Below are positions 43,057 to 53,677 of a stretch of 64,000 bases of DNA, piece by piece. Origin of the DNA: Lampropedia hyalina DSM 16112 (GTDB taxonomy: Bacteria > Pseudomonadota > Gammaproteobacteria > Burkholderiales > Burkholderiaceae_C); contig NZ_FQUZ01000012.1 of NCBI RefSeq assembly GCF_900129055.1, positions 24,894 through 88,893 on the forward strand. The letters run 5' to 3'. A program made the position numbers and the translations under genes. Each line of letters opens with the position of its first letter. Position 1 is the first letter of the stretch. The notes under the pieces were generated by a model. The model was not told the DNA's origin. It worked only from the letters and a program-made list of their open reading frames with translations, and did not search any database.

Positions 43057-43601
43057 TTATAGTGGTTCGATCTGGTTACGCCGGTATTCCGCCTTGAGCA
43101 TCATGCAGGCGAGCATGCCCTGGGCGACGTGCTTGCGTACCATGCGGGTGCTCAAGCCCAGCTCCAGGGAGACTTCGACTTCGGTCATGCCCTGGATGAC
43201 CGCATGGATGAAGACCTGTGGTCCCTTGCCGGGCAGTCCCATGATGACCTGACCGATTTCCTGCAAGGTTTCCAGCACGATGGCCTGATGTTCGGGCGAG
43301 GGGGCGGTGTTTTCCGGTTGGGCGGCAAGTGTTTCCAGCCATGCCTGTTCCAGTTCCCGCCGGTGCCAGAGGTTGATGCACAGGCCCTTGGCGATCTTGC
43401 CGAGATAGGCCCGTTCGTGCGGGAGCGAGTCGAAGGCGAGGGGCTGTGCAGGTTTTTGGAGAGCAGACGGATGAAAACGTCGTGCGCGAGATCGGCTGCG
43501 TCAAACTCATTGCCCAGCCGGTGTTGCAGCCATGCCAACAACCAGCGATGGTGATCGCCGTAGAGCTTTTGCACATCGAGCGGGGCTGGCGAGGCGGGCA
43601 T
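43057..43601 (-). pseudogene. fecI: FecI-type ECF sigma factor gene with a frameshift in a C/G run
   Basis: The first frame reads YGDHHRWLLAWLQHRLGN, then AADLAHDVFIRLLSKNLHS (sigma region 2). It loses family similarity after NLHSP. Another frame supplies LAFDSLPHERAYLGKIAKGL, INLWHRRELEQAWLETLA and the region 4 helix-turn-helix TEVEVSLELGLSTRMVRKHV. The frames meet at the GGGG run 43440-43443 (CCCC on the coding strand). One more C would restore a single 182-codon frame. It is either a real frameshift, slipped-strand variation or a homopolymer base error. Confidence 0.85.
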
Positions 43602-43620
43602 GGGACTGAACCTGTGATTG

Positions 43621-43639
43621 AGTAATGATGAAACTCATC
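43621..43639. promoter_or_regulatory. Possible Fur box upstream of fecI
   Basis: AGTAATGATGAAACTCATC agrees at 12 of 19 positions with the Fur consensus GATAATGATAATCATTATC by my count. It lies 20 bases upstream of the fecI start, where iron repression would be expected. Confidence 0.35.
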
Positions 43640-43753
43640 CGCATTATTGCATGCTGGGGTGGCCATCGATGTGGTGGTCGGCGGGCCATGCTGAATTTTG
43701 CGCCCGCGCCCGGCCACTCGCCCTTACAATGAAGGGCATCCACAGCAAGAATC

Positions 43754-44368
43754 ATGCCTTTCATGCAAAAATCCCTTTCGCGCCTGTGTGCCTCCCTGCT
43801 CGTCGCGCTGCCTGTGGCACTGGCGCATTTCTCCGTCCACGCGCTGGCTTCCGACCGCAACCAGCCGATGAACATCGAAGCCAACAACCTGCGCCACGAC
43901 GATGGCAAGCAGGAGACGGTGTTCAGTGGCAAGGTGCTCGTCACCAAGGGCAGCATTGTGCTGCGCGGTGAAACCCTGACGGTGCGGCAGGCGGCAGGCG
44001 GCCAGCAGCGCGGCACCATTCAGGGCAGCAAGAACGAGCGCGCCTTCTTCAGCCAGAAGCGCGATACGCCCAAGGGCGCGCCCGCCGAAACCGTGGAAGG
44101 CCAGGCACAGACGATTGAATACAACAGTGCCACCGATGAGGTGCGCCTGGTCAATCAGGCCCAGTTGCGCCGCTATCGGGGTGGCAGCCTGAACGACCAG
44201 ATCACCGGTTCGGTGATTGTGTACAACAACCGCACCGGCTTCTTCTCGGTGGACGGTCAGCAGCAACAGGGCGGGCGGGTGCGTGCCATCATCGGGGCCA
44301 GTCCGGAAGCGGACGGCACTTCCCCGGCCCGGCTGCAATCCAGCCCTGCCATTCAGTCCGGTCAGTAG
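43754..44368 (+). CDS. lptA: LPS transport periplasmic protein LptA
   Basis: A 204-residue OstA-fold protein with signal peptide (ASLLVALPVALAHFSVHALA). The mature part has NQPMNIEANNLRHDDGKQETVFSGKV-type beta-jellyroll repeats, and IEYNSATDEVRLVNQAQL further on. It forms the periplasmic bridge that carries LPS from the LptBFG complex to LptDE. lptB follows 15 bases later, then rpoN, the common proteobacterial order. Confidence 0.93.
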   Translation: MPFMQKSLSRLCASLLVALPVALAHFSVHALASDRNQPMNIEANNLRHDDGKQETVFSGKVLVTKGSIVLRGETLTVRQAAGGQQRGTIQGSKNERAFFSQKRDTPKGAPAETVEGQAQTIEYNSATDEVRLVNQAQLRRYRGGSLNDQITGSVIVYNNRTGFFSVDGQQQQGGRVRAIIGASPEADGTSPARLQSSPAIQSGQ

Positions 44369-44383
44369 TCTCTGTTGCCCACC

Positions 44384-45166
44384 ATGACCCTGGACGCTTC
44401 TTCCCCCACCGCCACTGCATCGCCTGCCAGCAGCCTGAAGGCGATGCACCTGAAAAAAACCTACGGTCGCCGCACCGTGGTGCACGATGTGTCGCTTGAA
44501 GTGCTCAAGGGCGAAGTCGTCGGCCTGCTTGGCCCCAATGGTGCGGGCAAGACCACATCGTTCTATATGATCGTTGGGCTGGTGCCCAGCGATGGCGGCG
44601 ACATCACCATCGATGGCCAGTCGATTGCCCGCCTGCCCATTCACAAACGCTCACGCCTGGGGCTGTCCTACCTGCCGCAGGAGGCATCCATCTTCCGCAA
44701 GCTCACCGTGGAAGAGAATGTGCGTGCCATTCTGGAGCTTCAGGTGGACGAGAATGGCAAGGCCCTCGACAGGGCCACCATCGATGAGCGGCTGGAAGGG
44801 CTGTTGCAGGAGTTGCGCGTCGATCATCTGCGTGCCTCCTCCGCGCTGTCGCTCTCGGGTGGCGAACGCCGCCGCGTGGAGATTGCCCGCGCGCTGGCCA
44901 CCCGTCCGCGCTTCATCCTGCTCGATGAACCCTTTGCCGGCGTGGACCCGATTGCCGTGATGGAAATCCAGCGCAGCATTGCCTTTCTGCGCGCGCGTGG
45001 CATCGGTGTGCTGATTACCGACCACAACGTGCGCGAAACCCTGGGCATCTGCGACCATGCCGTCATCATCAGCGAAGGCCGGGTGCTGGCGCAGGGCACG
45101 GCCGATGCCATCATCGCCAACCCGGATGTGCGCCGGGTCTATCTGGGCGAACATTTCCGCATGTAG
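44384..45166 (+). CDS. lptB: LPS export ABC ATPase LptB
   Basis: A 260-residue ATPase with Walker [28 protein letters not shown] (LptB-specific Q-loop region), signature [12 protein letters not shown], Walker [17 protein letters not shown] and the C-terminal [10 protein letters not shown] typical of LptB. The ATG at 44384 is preferred over a TTG three codons upstream. It powers LPS extraction from the inner membrane with LptFG. Confidence 0.96.
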   Translation: MTLDASSPTATASPASSLKAMHLKKTYGRRTVVHDVSLEVLKGEVVGLLGPNGAGKTTSFYMIVGLVPSDGGDITIDGQSIARLPIHKRSRLGLSYLPQEASIFRKLTVEENVRAILELQVDENGKALDRATIDERLEGLLQELRVDHLRASSALSLSGGERRRVEIARALATRPRFILLDEPFAGVDPIAVMEIQRSIAFLRARGIGVLITDHNVRETLGICDHAVIISEGRVLAQGTADAIIANPDVRRVYLGEHFRM

Positions 45167-45176
45167 GCCGCACACC

Positions 45177-46703
45177 ATGAAACTGGGCGTTTCCCTTCGC
45201 ACCTCGCAGAATCTGGCACTCACCCCGCAGTTGCAGCAGTCCATCCGGCTGCTGCAACTGTCCACGCTCGAAATGGAGCAGGAGGTGGAGCAGATGCTGG
45301 ACGAGAACCCGTTTCTGGAGCGCGAAGGCGAAGAGGGCGGCGACACCGAACTTCCCGTGGCAGCCGATACCCCAGCCGTCGAAACGCCCACCGATTCATT
45401 CGCCGAGGAAGCCCCCGCCGAAACCGACCTGCCCGGCAACTGGGAGGGCGAGGACATCCCCAGCCAGCCCGATGCCAACCAGAGCGACTGGGACAGCGAC
45501 TGGCTGGGCAGTGCCTCGCCCGGTTCCGGCTCTGGCAACCACGACAACGATGGCGACGACATCGACCCCGCCACCCTCAAGAGTGCCCACGTCTCGCTGA
45601 CCGAGCACCTGCACCAGCAGGCCAGCGAGTATTTTCTGGAGCCCGCCGCCCGCTGTGCCCTTGACTACCTGATCGAATCGCTCAACGAAGACGGCTACCT
45701 TGAGGACGACCTGCAAGACCTGGCCCTGCCGCTGGCGCGCAACCTCGATGAAGTGGACGAATTGCTGCACCACTTCCAGCGCGCGCTCAAGCTGTTGCAG
45801 ACCTTCGAGCCAGCCGGAGTGGGTGCGCGCGATCTGGCCGAATGCCTGCAACTGCAATTGCGCAACATGGAGCGCGAGGAATACCCGGATGCCGCCGCGC
45901 AAACGCTGGAGCTGGCCATGCGCATCTGCCAGCAGCCGCTCGATCTGCTGGCGCGGCGTGACATTCGCACGCTGGTGCAACTGACCAAGGCCAGTGCCGA
46001 CGAGGTGCGCACGGCCCTGTTGCTGATCGCTCGCCTTGAGCCGAAACCGGGCCGACGCTTTGCCGATGTGGAGCGCAACATCATCATTCCCGATGTCATC
46101 GTGCGGGCCAGCAACCGCCGGGGCACGGAATTCAGTGTGCAACTCAACCCGGACATCATGCCGCGCCTGCGCATCCACGATGTCTATGCCAACGCACTGC
46201 GCAACCACGGCAGCGGCAGTGGCGAACTCCAGCAACGCTTGCAGGAAGCGCGCTGGTTCATCAAGAACATCCAGCAACGCTTCGACACCATCCTGCGGGT
46301 GTCGCAGGCGATTGTGGAGCGGCAGAAGAATTACTTCATCCACGGGGCAATGGCCATGCGCCCGCTGGTGTTGCGCGAGATTGCCGACGAACTGGGACTG
46401 CACGAATCCACCATCTCCCGCGTGACCACGGCCAAGTACATGGACACGCCGCACGGCACCGTGGAGCTGAAATACTTCTTCGGTTCCGGGCTGGACACCG
46501 AAACCGGCGGCAGCACCTCCAGCACGGCGGTGCGCGCACTCATCAAGCAACTGATTGCCGCCGAAGATGCCCGCAAGCCCCTCTCGGACAGCAAGCTCTC
46601 CGACCTGCTCAAGGACCAGGGCATCGAATGCGCCCGCCGCACCGTGGCCAAGTACCGCGAGTCCATGCGCATTGCCCCGGCCAGTCTGCGCAAGAGCCTG
46701 TGA
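45177..46703 (+). CDS. rpoN: RNA polymerase sigma-54 factor
   Basis: A 508-residue sigma-54. The activator-interacting N-terminus (SLRTSQNLALTPQLQQSIRL) is followed by an acidic spacer, the core-binding region, the helix-turn-helix DELGLHESTISRVTTAKYM, and the RpoN box ARRTVAKYRESMRI near the end. The start is the ATG giving MKLGVSLRTSQN, ten bases after lptB. It directs activator-dependent promoters. The usual raiA/hpf gene is not downstream here. Confidence 0.96.
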   Translation: MKLGVSLRTSQNLALTPQLQQSIRLLQLSTLEMEQEVEQMLDENPFLEREGEEGGDTELPVAADTPAVETPTDSFAEEAPAETDLPGNWEGEDIPSQPDANQSDWDSDWLGSASPGSGSGNHDNDGDDIDPATLKSAHVSLTEHLHQQASEYFLEPAARCALDYLIESLNEDGYLEDDLQDLALPLARNLDEVDELLHHFQRALKLLQTFEPAGVGARDLAECLQLQLRNMEREEYPDAAAQTLELAMRICQQPLDLLARRDIRTLVQLTKASADEVRTALLLIARLEPKPGRRFADVERNIIIPDVIVRASNRRGTEFSVQLNPDIMPRLRIHDVYANALRNHGSGSGELQQRLQEARWFIKNIQQRFDTILRVSQAIVERQKNYFIHGAMAMRPLVLREIADELGLHESTISRVTTAKYMDTPHGTVELKYFFGSGLDTETGGSTSSTAVRALIKQLIAAEDARKPLSDSKLSDLLKDQGIECARRTVAKYRESMRIAPASLRKSL

Positions 46704-46781
46704 GGGCGTTCTGAGTCGTTGCCGTGCTTGCATGTGGGGATGCTCCCGATCCATCTGCCGGATCAGTACACGCCACGCGTA

Positions 46782-47411
46782 TCAGTTGCCTCCTTCCATG
46801 GGGTGATGTGTGAAAAGCAGCGACACCCCCAGCAGCATGAGTGCCAAGCCGATTACCTTGTCCACCATTGACTGATGTGCGAGCAGGCGACAGCGCATCC
46901 TTGGGCTGGAGAAGAAGAACGCTACGATGCCAAACCATATGATGTGTGCAACCGACATGAACAGCCCATAGGCAAAGTTCAGCATCATCGGCGCGTCGGT
47001 ACGAACAACCTGGGTATAGGTTGCCACCACGAAAAGCATGGTTTTAGGGTTGAGCGCGTTTGTGAAGAATCCCATGCGAAACGCTTCCCAGCCAGAAGGA
47101 GCATGGCGGGGAGTCTCTCCCAACGCAACAGGAGCTCTGTTGCGAAACGACTGGTAGCCCATGAAAATCAGGTAGCCAGCCCCTGATAGTTTCATGATTG
47201 TGAACAAGGTCGGTGAACTGAAAATGATGATGGCGATACCGAAAACGGTATACATGACATGCACCTGCACTCCGCAGCCGATACCCAAAGCCGAAATCAG
47301 GCCGGTGCGTGCGCCAAAGGCATAACTGTTGCGAGTCACCATAGCGAAATCGGGGCCAGGACTTATCACTGCCAGAATCGTGATGGTGGCAACTGCCAGT
47401 AATTCGCTCAT
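46782..47411 (-). CDS. LysE/RhtB-family exporter
   Basis: A 209-residue membrane protein with about six helices and the family motif ISPGPDFAMVTRNS near residue 17-30, followed by GARTGLISALGIGCGV and GFFTNALNPKTMLF. This group exports amino acids or homoserine lactone-like compounds; the substrate is unknown. The ATG at 47411 is chosen; a longer upstream frame is rich in charged residues and not family-like. It is divergent from a LysR gene that is its likely regulator. Confidence 0.9.
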   Translation of the reverse strand: MSELLAVATITILAVISPGPDFAMVTRNSYAFGARTGLISALGIGCGVQVHVMYTVFGIAIIIFSSPTLFTIMKLSGAGYLIFMGYQSFRNRAPVALGETPRHAPSGWEAFRMGFFTNALNPKTMLFVVATYTQVVRTDAPMMLNFAYGLFMSVAHIIWFGIVAFFFSSPRMRCRLLAHQSMVDKVIGLALMLLGVSLLFTHHPMEGGN

Positions 47412-47679
47412 ATGAAAACCTGCTTGTAAGTTGTGGATGAAAATGGGATGGTTGGTTATCTGGTGTAATATTTTTTCGCGATGATTTTGCACAGATTCAC
47501 TATTTCTGTCAGGTCTTCCCCCTGTGTATGAAAATATCGGGGTTGGTGCTCTACATGTACTCTTTCTGTCATCTTGAATTTCCATTTTTTATTCTTGCGA
47601 TGGAAGTGAGTATCACGTGCTTCATGGATCCTGAAAAACGATTTATAGTGACCCATATCTGTTAGATTTCATCGACTTC

Positions 47680-48561
47680 ATGCAAATCCCTCATCTTGCC
47701 GCGTTCCGTTTTTTCGAGGCGGCGGCCCAGACTGGCAGCTTCGTCAAGGCAGCAGAGCAACTGCATGTGACGCATGGGGCAGTCAGTCGGCAGATTCGCC
47801 AACTGGAAGAGGCGTTGGGTGTGGAGTTGTTTGACCGTCGCAACCGCGCAGTCTTTCTCAACGCGGCAGGGCGTACATTGCATGCAGTGACATCGTCAAT
47901 GTTCGAACAGTTGGAGGATGTGGTTCGTCGCCTGGAGTCCCGGCGAGATGACATGCTCGTTGTTTCATGTGAACCCACTCTGGCCATGAAGTGGCTGATT
48001 CCAAGGCTATCGGCCTTTCACCAAACCCAGCCTGACATCAATCTGCATTTGATGGCTGCCGGTGGCCCGATTGACTTTGCGAGAACAGGGGTGGATCTGG
48101 CGTTGCGAAGAAACGACTTTCAGTGGAGCAGTGAGGTCTATGCAGAGAAAATCTGCGATGAATGGATGGGGCCAGTCTCCCGAGCCAGACACACACCAAA
48201 AGGTGGCCTGAAAAATACAACGTTGCTTCACTCAAGCAGTCGCCCGAAGGCCTGGGCGACATGGAGCCGCAATGCGGGCATGAGCATTGACCGCAGTGCG
48301 CGGGTGGATTACGAACATTTTTACTTGTGCATGCAAGCGGCAATGTCAGGTCTGGGGATTGCCCTGGCATCCTTTCTGATGGTTCAGGATGAACTCAAGA
48401 ATGGCCAACTCCATGCACCATATGGCTTTATCCATGACGGTTCCAGTTATTTCCTGCTGTCGCCGGAGCCATTTGGCAAACCAGAAGATAAGCGCGAACG
48501 ATTCAGGCAATGGTTGGTCACGGAGGTCAGTTCATGTTTGGGACCCCATCACGACGCATGA
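47680..48561 (+). CDS. LysR-family regulator (GcvA-like)
   Basis: A 293-residue LTTR with the GcvA-type N-terminus LAAFRFFEAAAQTGSFVKAA, then HVTHGAVSRQIRQLEEALG. The effector domain has SCEPTLAMKWLIPRL and FARTGVDLALRRND, common in this subgroup. It is divergent from the LysE exporter across a 268-base AT-rich region, so control of that exporter is likely. Confidence 0.9.
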   Translation: MQIPHLAAFRFFEAAAQTGSFVKAAEQLHVTHGAVSRQIRQLEEALGVELFDRRNRAVFLNAAGRTLHAVTSSMFEQLEDVVRRLESRRDDMLVVSCEPTLAMKWLIPRLSAFHQTQPDINLHLMAAGGPIDFARTGVDLALRRNDFQWSSEVYAEKICDEWMGPVSRARHTPKGGLKNTTLLHSSSRPKAWATWSRNAGMSIDRSARVDYEHFYLCMQAAMSGLGIALASFLMVQDELKNGQLHAPYGFIHDGSSYFLLSPEPFGKPEDKRERFRQWLVTEVSSCLGPHHDA

Positions 48562-48630
48562 AGTCTTTCGCCAGTGAGGTTCCCACGCAGGAGCGCGGGA
48601 ACCATCAGGCCATCGAGCAAGCTGGCAGGC

Positions 48631-51441
48631 TCAGCCCGTGTTGCGCAGGGCGGCGGCGATGCCGTTGATGGAGATGTGGATGGCGGTCTGGGTGCGTTCG
48701 TCCGTGTCACCGGCGCGCCAGCGGCGCAGCAGTTCGACTTGCAGGTGGTGCAGCGGGTCGATGTAGGGGAAGCGGTGGCTGATGGAGCGTGCCAGGCCGG
48801 GGTTGCGCGCCAGCCGCTCTTCGTGCCCGGAGATGATGGTCAGGGCATCCACCGTGCGCTGCCATTCCTGGGCGATCTGGGTGAACACCTGCTGGGCGAG
48901 TGCCTGATGGGGCACGAGTTCGCTGTAGCGGCGTGCAATGTCCAGGTCGCTCTTGGCCAGCACCATGTCGATGTTGGAGAGCAGGGCGCGGAAGAACGGC
49001 CAGTCGGCCCACATGCGTTGCAGCAGTTCCAGCCGCTGGGCCTGCTGGGGCAGATCGCCTTCCAGAAAGGCTTCCACCGCCGAGCCAAAGCCATACCAGC
49101 CCGGCAGGGTCAGGCGGCTTTGTCCCCAGCCGAAGCCCCAGGGGATGGCGCGCAGGTCTTCCAGCCGCTGGCCGGGCTTGCGCGAGGCCGGGCGTGAGCC
49201 GATGTTGAGTTCTGCGATTTCGCGCACGGGCGTGGCGTTGAAGAAGTAGCTGGCGAAGTCGGGGGTTTCGTACACCAGTGCGCGGTAGGCGGCAAAGCTG
49301 GCATCGGAGAGCGATTGCGCGGCCTGCCGGAAGGCGGCGGGCACGGCCGGGGCGTTGGAGAGCAGCGAGGCTTCCAGCGTGGCCGCGACCAGAATCTCCA
49401 GGTTGCGGCGGCCAATGTCGGGGTTGGCGTATTTGGAGGCGATGACTTCGCCCTGTTCGGTCAGGCGAATCTGGCCGCGCACGGTGCCGGGCGGTTGTGC
49501 CAGGATTGCGTCGTAGCTGGGGCCGCCGCCGCGTCCGACCGCGCCGCCGCGTCCGTGGAACATGCGCAGGCGGATGGTCTGGTTGTGCCGGGTGCTGAGG
49601 GTTTCAAAGCACTGCACCAGGGCTTCTTCGGCGACATAGAGTTCCCAGTTGCTGGTGACGATGCCGCCGTCCTTGTTGCTGTCGGAGTAGCCCAGCATGA
49701 TGTCCTGCTCGGAGCCGGAGCGCAGCACCATGTCGGCCACGCCTTCGGTGGCGTAGTAGCCCTGCATGATGGCCGGGGCATGGCGCAGGTCTTCGATGGT
49801 CTCGAACAGTGGCACGACGATGAGCGCGGCACGCGCCTGATCGCGCAGCAGCCCCTGCACCAGGCCGACTTCCTTGAGCAGCACCAGCACTTCCAGCAGG
49901 TCGCTGACGGCCTCGGTGTGGCTGATGATGTAGTGGCGGATGGCGGCACTGCCGTAGGCATCGTACACCTGCCGTGCGGTGGTGAAGATGGCCAGTTCCG
50001 AGAGGGTCTTGCTGGAGTAGGGCACGCCGGGAACGCGCAGGGCACGCGGGTCGTTGAGCAGGCGGGTCAGCAGGGCGCAGCGGGCGGCTTCGTCCAGGCT
50101 GCTGTAGTCCGGCTCCAGGCAGGCAGTGCGCAGCAGTTCGGCCAGCACGGCTTCGTGCTGGTCGGAGCTTTGGCGCATGTCCAGCGTGGTGAGGTGAAAG
50201 CCGAATACTTCCACCTTGCGCACCAGCGGCAGCAGTCGCTGGGGCAGCAGGGCACTGCCGTGGTGAACGCGCAGGGATTGGATGATGGTTTGCAGGTCGT
50301 CCAGCAGTTCCTGGGGGTGCGGGTAGGCGGGCAGGGTGTGGCGCACGGACAGGGGCGGCTGTTCGCCCGCCAGTTGCTGCAAGGTGGCGGCCAGCCGGGC
50401 GTAGATGCCGGTGAGGGCGCGGCGGTAGGGTTCGTCACTGCGGTGTTCGTTGCTGTCGCCGGAGGCATGGGCCAGTTCCCGCAGGGCATCGCTGACCCCG
50501 GCGCGGCGTTCGGAGATGGACAGTTCCACGCCCAGCGCATTGACTTCCTGCAAGTAGTGCCGCAGGGCCACCGCCGATTGCCGACGCAGGGCATGTGCCA
50601 GTGTGGGGGCGGTGACGTTGGGGTTGCCGTCGCGGTCGCCGCCAATCCACTGGCCCATGCGCAGGAACGGGGCCAGCCGCAGATGCCCCAGCCCTTGTTC
50701 CAGTTCGTCGTAAATGCGGGGGATTTGCTCCAGGAACGTGATGTTGTAGTAGTTGAGGGCGTTTTCGATTTCGTCCTCCACCGTCAGGCGCGAGTAGCGC
50801 AGCAGCCGCGTTTGCCACAACTGGGTGATGCGCGCGCGCAGGGCCTGCTCGTTGCTGCGCAGACGCTGGGGCAGGCGCATGTCGGGTTCGTCGGGTGTGT
50901 TGGCCTCCTCCAGCCACTGGTTGCGCTGTTCCAGCAGTTGCGCAATGGCCGATTCGGCCGCCAGAATGCTCTGGCGTTGCACTTCGGTGGGGTGGGCGGT
51001 GAGCACGGGCGAGACGTGGGCGACCTTCAGCGTATCCTGCACTTTGTCGGCCGAGATGCCTGCTGCTTCCAGCTTCTCCAGCGTGTTGGCCAAGCTGCCC
51101 ACCGAGTGTTTGCCGCGCCGTTCGTAATATTCGCGCCGACGCAGAAAATGCCGGTCTTCGGCCAGATTGGCCAGATGGCTGAAGTAGGTGAAGGCCCGCA
51201 CCACGGTGACAGTCATGTCGCTGCTCAGGCTCTCCAGCAGGTGTTGCAGGGCCTGGGCGTTGCCCGCCTGTTCGGGTGCGTTGCCCCGGCGGTCGGCCAC
51301 GGCCATGCGGCGGATCTGTTCGATGAGGTCAAACGCGGCCAGGCCTTCCTGCTCGCGGATGACATCGCCCAGCAGCCGCCCCAGCAGGCGGATGTCTTCC
51401 AGCAGCGGTTGCTCTTTGGGGTTGTGTTGGATGTCGTTCAA
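48631..51441 (-). CDS. ppc: Phosphoenolpyruvate carboxylase
   Basis: A 936-residue PEPC. Catalytic segments are visible: [59 protein letters not shown], and the C-terminal NTG end. The proposed start is TTG at 51441 (LNDIQHN), because AAGGAG lies seven bases before it; the open frame extends 21 codons further to an ATG without such a site. It makes oxaloacetate from PEP and bicarbonate to refill the TCA cycle. It is divergent from hemC. Confidence 0.95.
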   Translation of the reverse strand: MNDIQHNPKEQPLLEDIRLLGRLLGDVIREQEGLAAFDLIEQIRRMAVADRRGNAPEQAGNAQALQHLLESLSSDMTVTVVRAFTYFSHLANLAEDRHFLRRREYYERRGKHSVGSLANTLEKLEAAGISADKVQDTLKVAHVSPVLTAHPTEVQRQSILAAESAIAQLLEQRNQWLEEANTPDEPDMRLPQRLRSNEQALRARITQLWQTRLLRYSRLTVEDEIENALNYYNITFLEQIPRIYDELEQGLGHLRLAPFLRMGQWIGGDRDGNPNVTAPTLAHALRRQSAVALRHYLQEVNALGVELSISERRAGVSDALRELAHASGDSNEHRSDEPYRRALTGIYARLAATLQQLAGEQPPLSVRHTLPAYPHPQELLDDLQTIIQSLRVHHGSALLPQRLLPLVRKVEVFGFHLTTLDMRQSSDQHEAVLAELLRTACLEPDYSSLDEAARCALLTRLLNDPRALRVPGVPYSSKTLSELAIFTTARQVYDAYGSAAIRHYIISHTEAVSDLLEVLVLLKEVGLVQGLLRDQARAALIVVPLFETIEDLRHAPAIMQGYYATEGVADMVLRSGSEQDIMLGYSDSNKDGGIVTSNWELYVAEEALVQCFETLSTRHNQTIRLRMFHGRGGAVGRGGGPSYDAILAQPPGTVRGQIRLTEQGEVIASKYANPDIGRRNLEILVAATLEASLLSNAPAVPAAFRQAAQSLSDASFAAYRALVYETPDFASYFFNATPVREIAELNIGSRPASRKPGQRLEDLRAIPWGFGWGQSRLTLPGWYGFGSAVEAFLEGDLPQQAQRLELLQRMWADWPFFRALLSNIDMVLAKSDLDIARRYSELVPHQALAQQVFTQIAQEWQRTVDALTIISGHEERLARNPGLARSISHRFPYIDPLHHLQVELLRRWRAGDTDERTQTAIHISINGIAAALRNTG

Positions 51442-51588
51442 TGGGATGCTCCTTGCTTGTGGTTCATGTGGCGGCTGTCGGCGGTGTGGGCCAATCCACG
51501 TCACTGCCGCGCCGCTTTTGTTGTTTTCGAGGCCATTCGAGCGGTGTTAGCATCGACGGGCCTCCATGCCATCTTAAAGAATTTCTCC

Positions 51589-52548
51589 ATGCCCATTTCC
51601 CAACCGCAACCGATTCCTGCGCCGCTGGTCATTGCCACGCGCGAAAGCCGTCTGGCCCTGTGGCAGGCCGAGTTTGTGCAAGGCCTGCTGCAAGCGCGGG
51701 GGCGGGCCGTCCAGTTGCTGGGCATGACCACGCGCGGCGACCAGATTCTGGATCGCACCCTCAGCAAGGTGGGTGGCAAGGGACTGTTCGTCAAGGAGTT
51801 GGAGCAGGCACTGGCCGAAGGCCGTGCGCACCTGGCCGTGCATTCGCTCAAGGATGTGCCGATGGAGCTGCCCGAAGGCTTTGTGCTGGCCGCTGTGCTG
51901 GAGCGCGAAGACCCGCGCGATGCCTTCGTCTCCAACGACTACGCCACGCTGGACGACTTGCCGCCGGGGGCGGTGGTGGGCACGTCCAGCCTGCGGCGGC
52001 AGGTGCTGTTGCAGCATCTGCGCCCGGATTTGCGCATCGAGCCGTTGCGCGGCAATCTGGATACGCGGCTGCGCAAGCTGGACGAAGGCCAGTACGCGGC
52101 CATCGTGCTGGCCACCGCCGGGCTGCTGCGCCTGAAGTTGCAGCAGCGCGTGCGCATGGTGTTTCCGGTGGCGCAGATGCTGCCTGCGGCCGGGCAGGGC
52201 GCGCTGGGCATTGAGGTGCGCAGTGGCCAGCAGGCACTGCTCGCACTGTTGCAGTCGCTGGCGCACCGCCCGACCTGGCTGGCCACGGCGGCCGAACGCG
52301 CCGTCAGCCGCACGCTGGGGGGCAGTTGCTCGGTGCCGCTGGCCGCCCATGCGCAGTGGAGCCAGCCCGATGGCGCGCAGGCCGGGCTGCTGCAACTGGA
52401 TGCGGCATGGGGCGACCCATCGGGCCGCACCGCGCTGCTGCAAACCTGCGTCACCGCCCGCGTGGACGATCTGGCCCAGGCGGAGCAACTGGGGCAGCGG
52501 GCCGCGCGGCAATTGCTGGAGGCCGGGGCGGTGGTGGCTGTGCCCTGA
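51589..52548 (+). CDS. hemC: Hydroxymethylbilane synthase (porphobilinogen deaminase)
   Basis: A 319-residue Hem[19 protein letters not shown], the [20 protein letters not shown] substrate loop, [36 protein letters not shown] and the cofactor cysteine in [11 protein letters not shown] near residue 246. It joins four porphobilinogens for haem and sirohaem synthesis. hemD is not next to it; the mevalonate cluster begins 71 bases on. Confidence 0.96.
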   Translation: MPISQPQPIPAPLVIATRESRLALWQAEFVQGLLQARGRAVQLLGMTTRGDQILDRTLSKVGGKGLFVKELEQALAEGRAHLAVHSLKDVPMELPEGFVLAAVLEREDPRDAFVSNDYATLDDLPPGAVVGTSSLRRQVLLQHLRPDLRIEPLRGNLDTRLRKLDEGQYAAIVLATAGLLRLKLQQRVRMVFPVAQMLPAAGQGALGIEVRSGQQALLALLQSLAHRPTWLATAAERAVSRTLGGSCSVPLAAHAQWSQPDGAQAGLLQLDAAWGDPSGRTALLQTCVTARVDDLAQAEQLGQRAARQLLEAGAVVAVP

Positions 52549-52618
52549 AGTGGGCGGGATTCTTTGAATTAAAATAATCCATTCTTGTTCTTTCCACCCC
52601 AGTGCCTGAATCTCCCTG

Positions 52619-53677
52619 ATGCCCAAACCACACACCATTGCCACCGGCGCGGAGCCAGGGTTCCCGCGAGGCACCGCCTTGCCGGTGCAGGGCGATTCGC
52701 ACGCCCAGGCCGTTGGGGCTGCGCCAGCGGTCAGCCCGGTGGCCGCGCCCGTGGCCAGCGGCTCGGCCCATGCCAAGGTCATCCTGTTCGGTGAACACAG
52801 CGTGGTCTATGGCCACACCGCCGTGGCCCTGCCGATGTTCAACCTGCGCATGCAGGCGCGTGCCTGGCGCACGGCCGATGCGGCGCGTTTCGAGTCGGCC
52901 TACTACACCGGCGAGTTTCGCCATGCCCCGGATTTCATGGCCGCGCCGCGCGCTGCCGTGGAGGCTGTGCTGGAGCAGGTGGGCGGCCAGCTCGATGGCA
53001 TGAGCGTCTCGGTGGGCGGAACCATTCCGCTGGGGCGGGGTCTTGGCTCCAGTGCGGCCGCTGCCGGTGCCATCGTCGATGCGGTGGCGCGGCTGCATGG
53101 CGCGGAATTGAGCGAGACCGAACGCTTCAACCTGGTGCAGGTGGCCGAGCGCGTGGCACATGGCCGCGCCAGCGGGCTGGATGCCTATGCCACCACCGTG
53201 GCGCACCCCATTCGCTTTCGCAACGGCCTGGCGGCGGTGCTGCCGATGCGCCTGAGCGGGCGGCTGATTGTTGCCGACACCGGTGTGCATGGCTCCACCT
53301 GGCAGGCCGTGGAGATGGTGCGCTCGCTGCGGGAACGCTTTCGCCGCCGCGTCGATCGCGTCATCGAGGAGCTGGGCACGCTGGCCGAGGCCGCCGTCAC
53401 CGATCTGGCCCACAACCAGATCGTGCCCTTGGGCGGACGCATGAACCGGGCGCAGGAACTGCTGGAGCAACTCAAGGTCAGCCATCCCAGCATCGACCGC
53501 CTGGTGGGCGTGGCCCGCCGTGCGGGCGCGCTGGGCGTGAAGCTCACCGGCGCGGGGCTGGGCGGCTGCGTGGTGGCTCTGGCCCATGCCGACAGCGTCG
53601 ATACCATCGTGCAGGCCCTGCAAGAGGCCGGTGCGGCACAGACCTGGACATTGACCGAAGCAGGAGCCGCTGCGTGA
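52619..53677 (+). CDS. mvaK1: Mevalonate kinase
   Basis: A 352-residue GHMP kinase. Core motifs are HAKVILFGEHSVVYGHTAVALP (split here as VILFGEHSVVYG and TAVALP), the ATP loop PLGRGLGSSAAAAGAIVDA, and GVKLTGAGLGGCVVAL near the C-terminus. It phosphorylates mevalonate. About 48 residues precede the core, Ala/Pro/Gly-rich, more than usual; a GTG at 52751 would give a start right at the core. It is the first gene of a five-gene coupled run. Confidence 0.93.
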   Translation: MPKPHTIATGAEPGFPRGTALPVQGDSHAQAVGAAPAVSPVAAPVASGSAHAKVILFGEHSVVYGHTAVALPMFNLRMQARAWRTADAARFESAYYTGEFRHAPDFMAAPRAAVEAVLEQVGGQLDGMSVSVGGTIPLGRGLGSSAAAAGAIVDAVARLHGAELSETERFNLVQVAERVAHGRASGLDAYATTVAHPIRFRNGLAAVLPMRLSGRLIVADTGVHGSTWQAVEMVRSLRERFRRRVDRVIEELGTLAEAAVTDLAHNQIVPLGGRMNRAQELLEQLKVSHPSIDRLVGVARRAGALGVKLTGAGLGGCVVALAHADSVDTIVQALQEAGAAQTWTLTEAGAAA

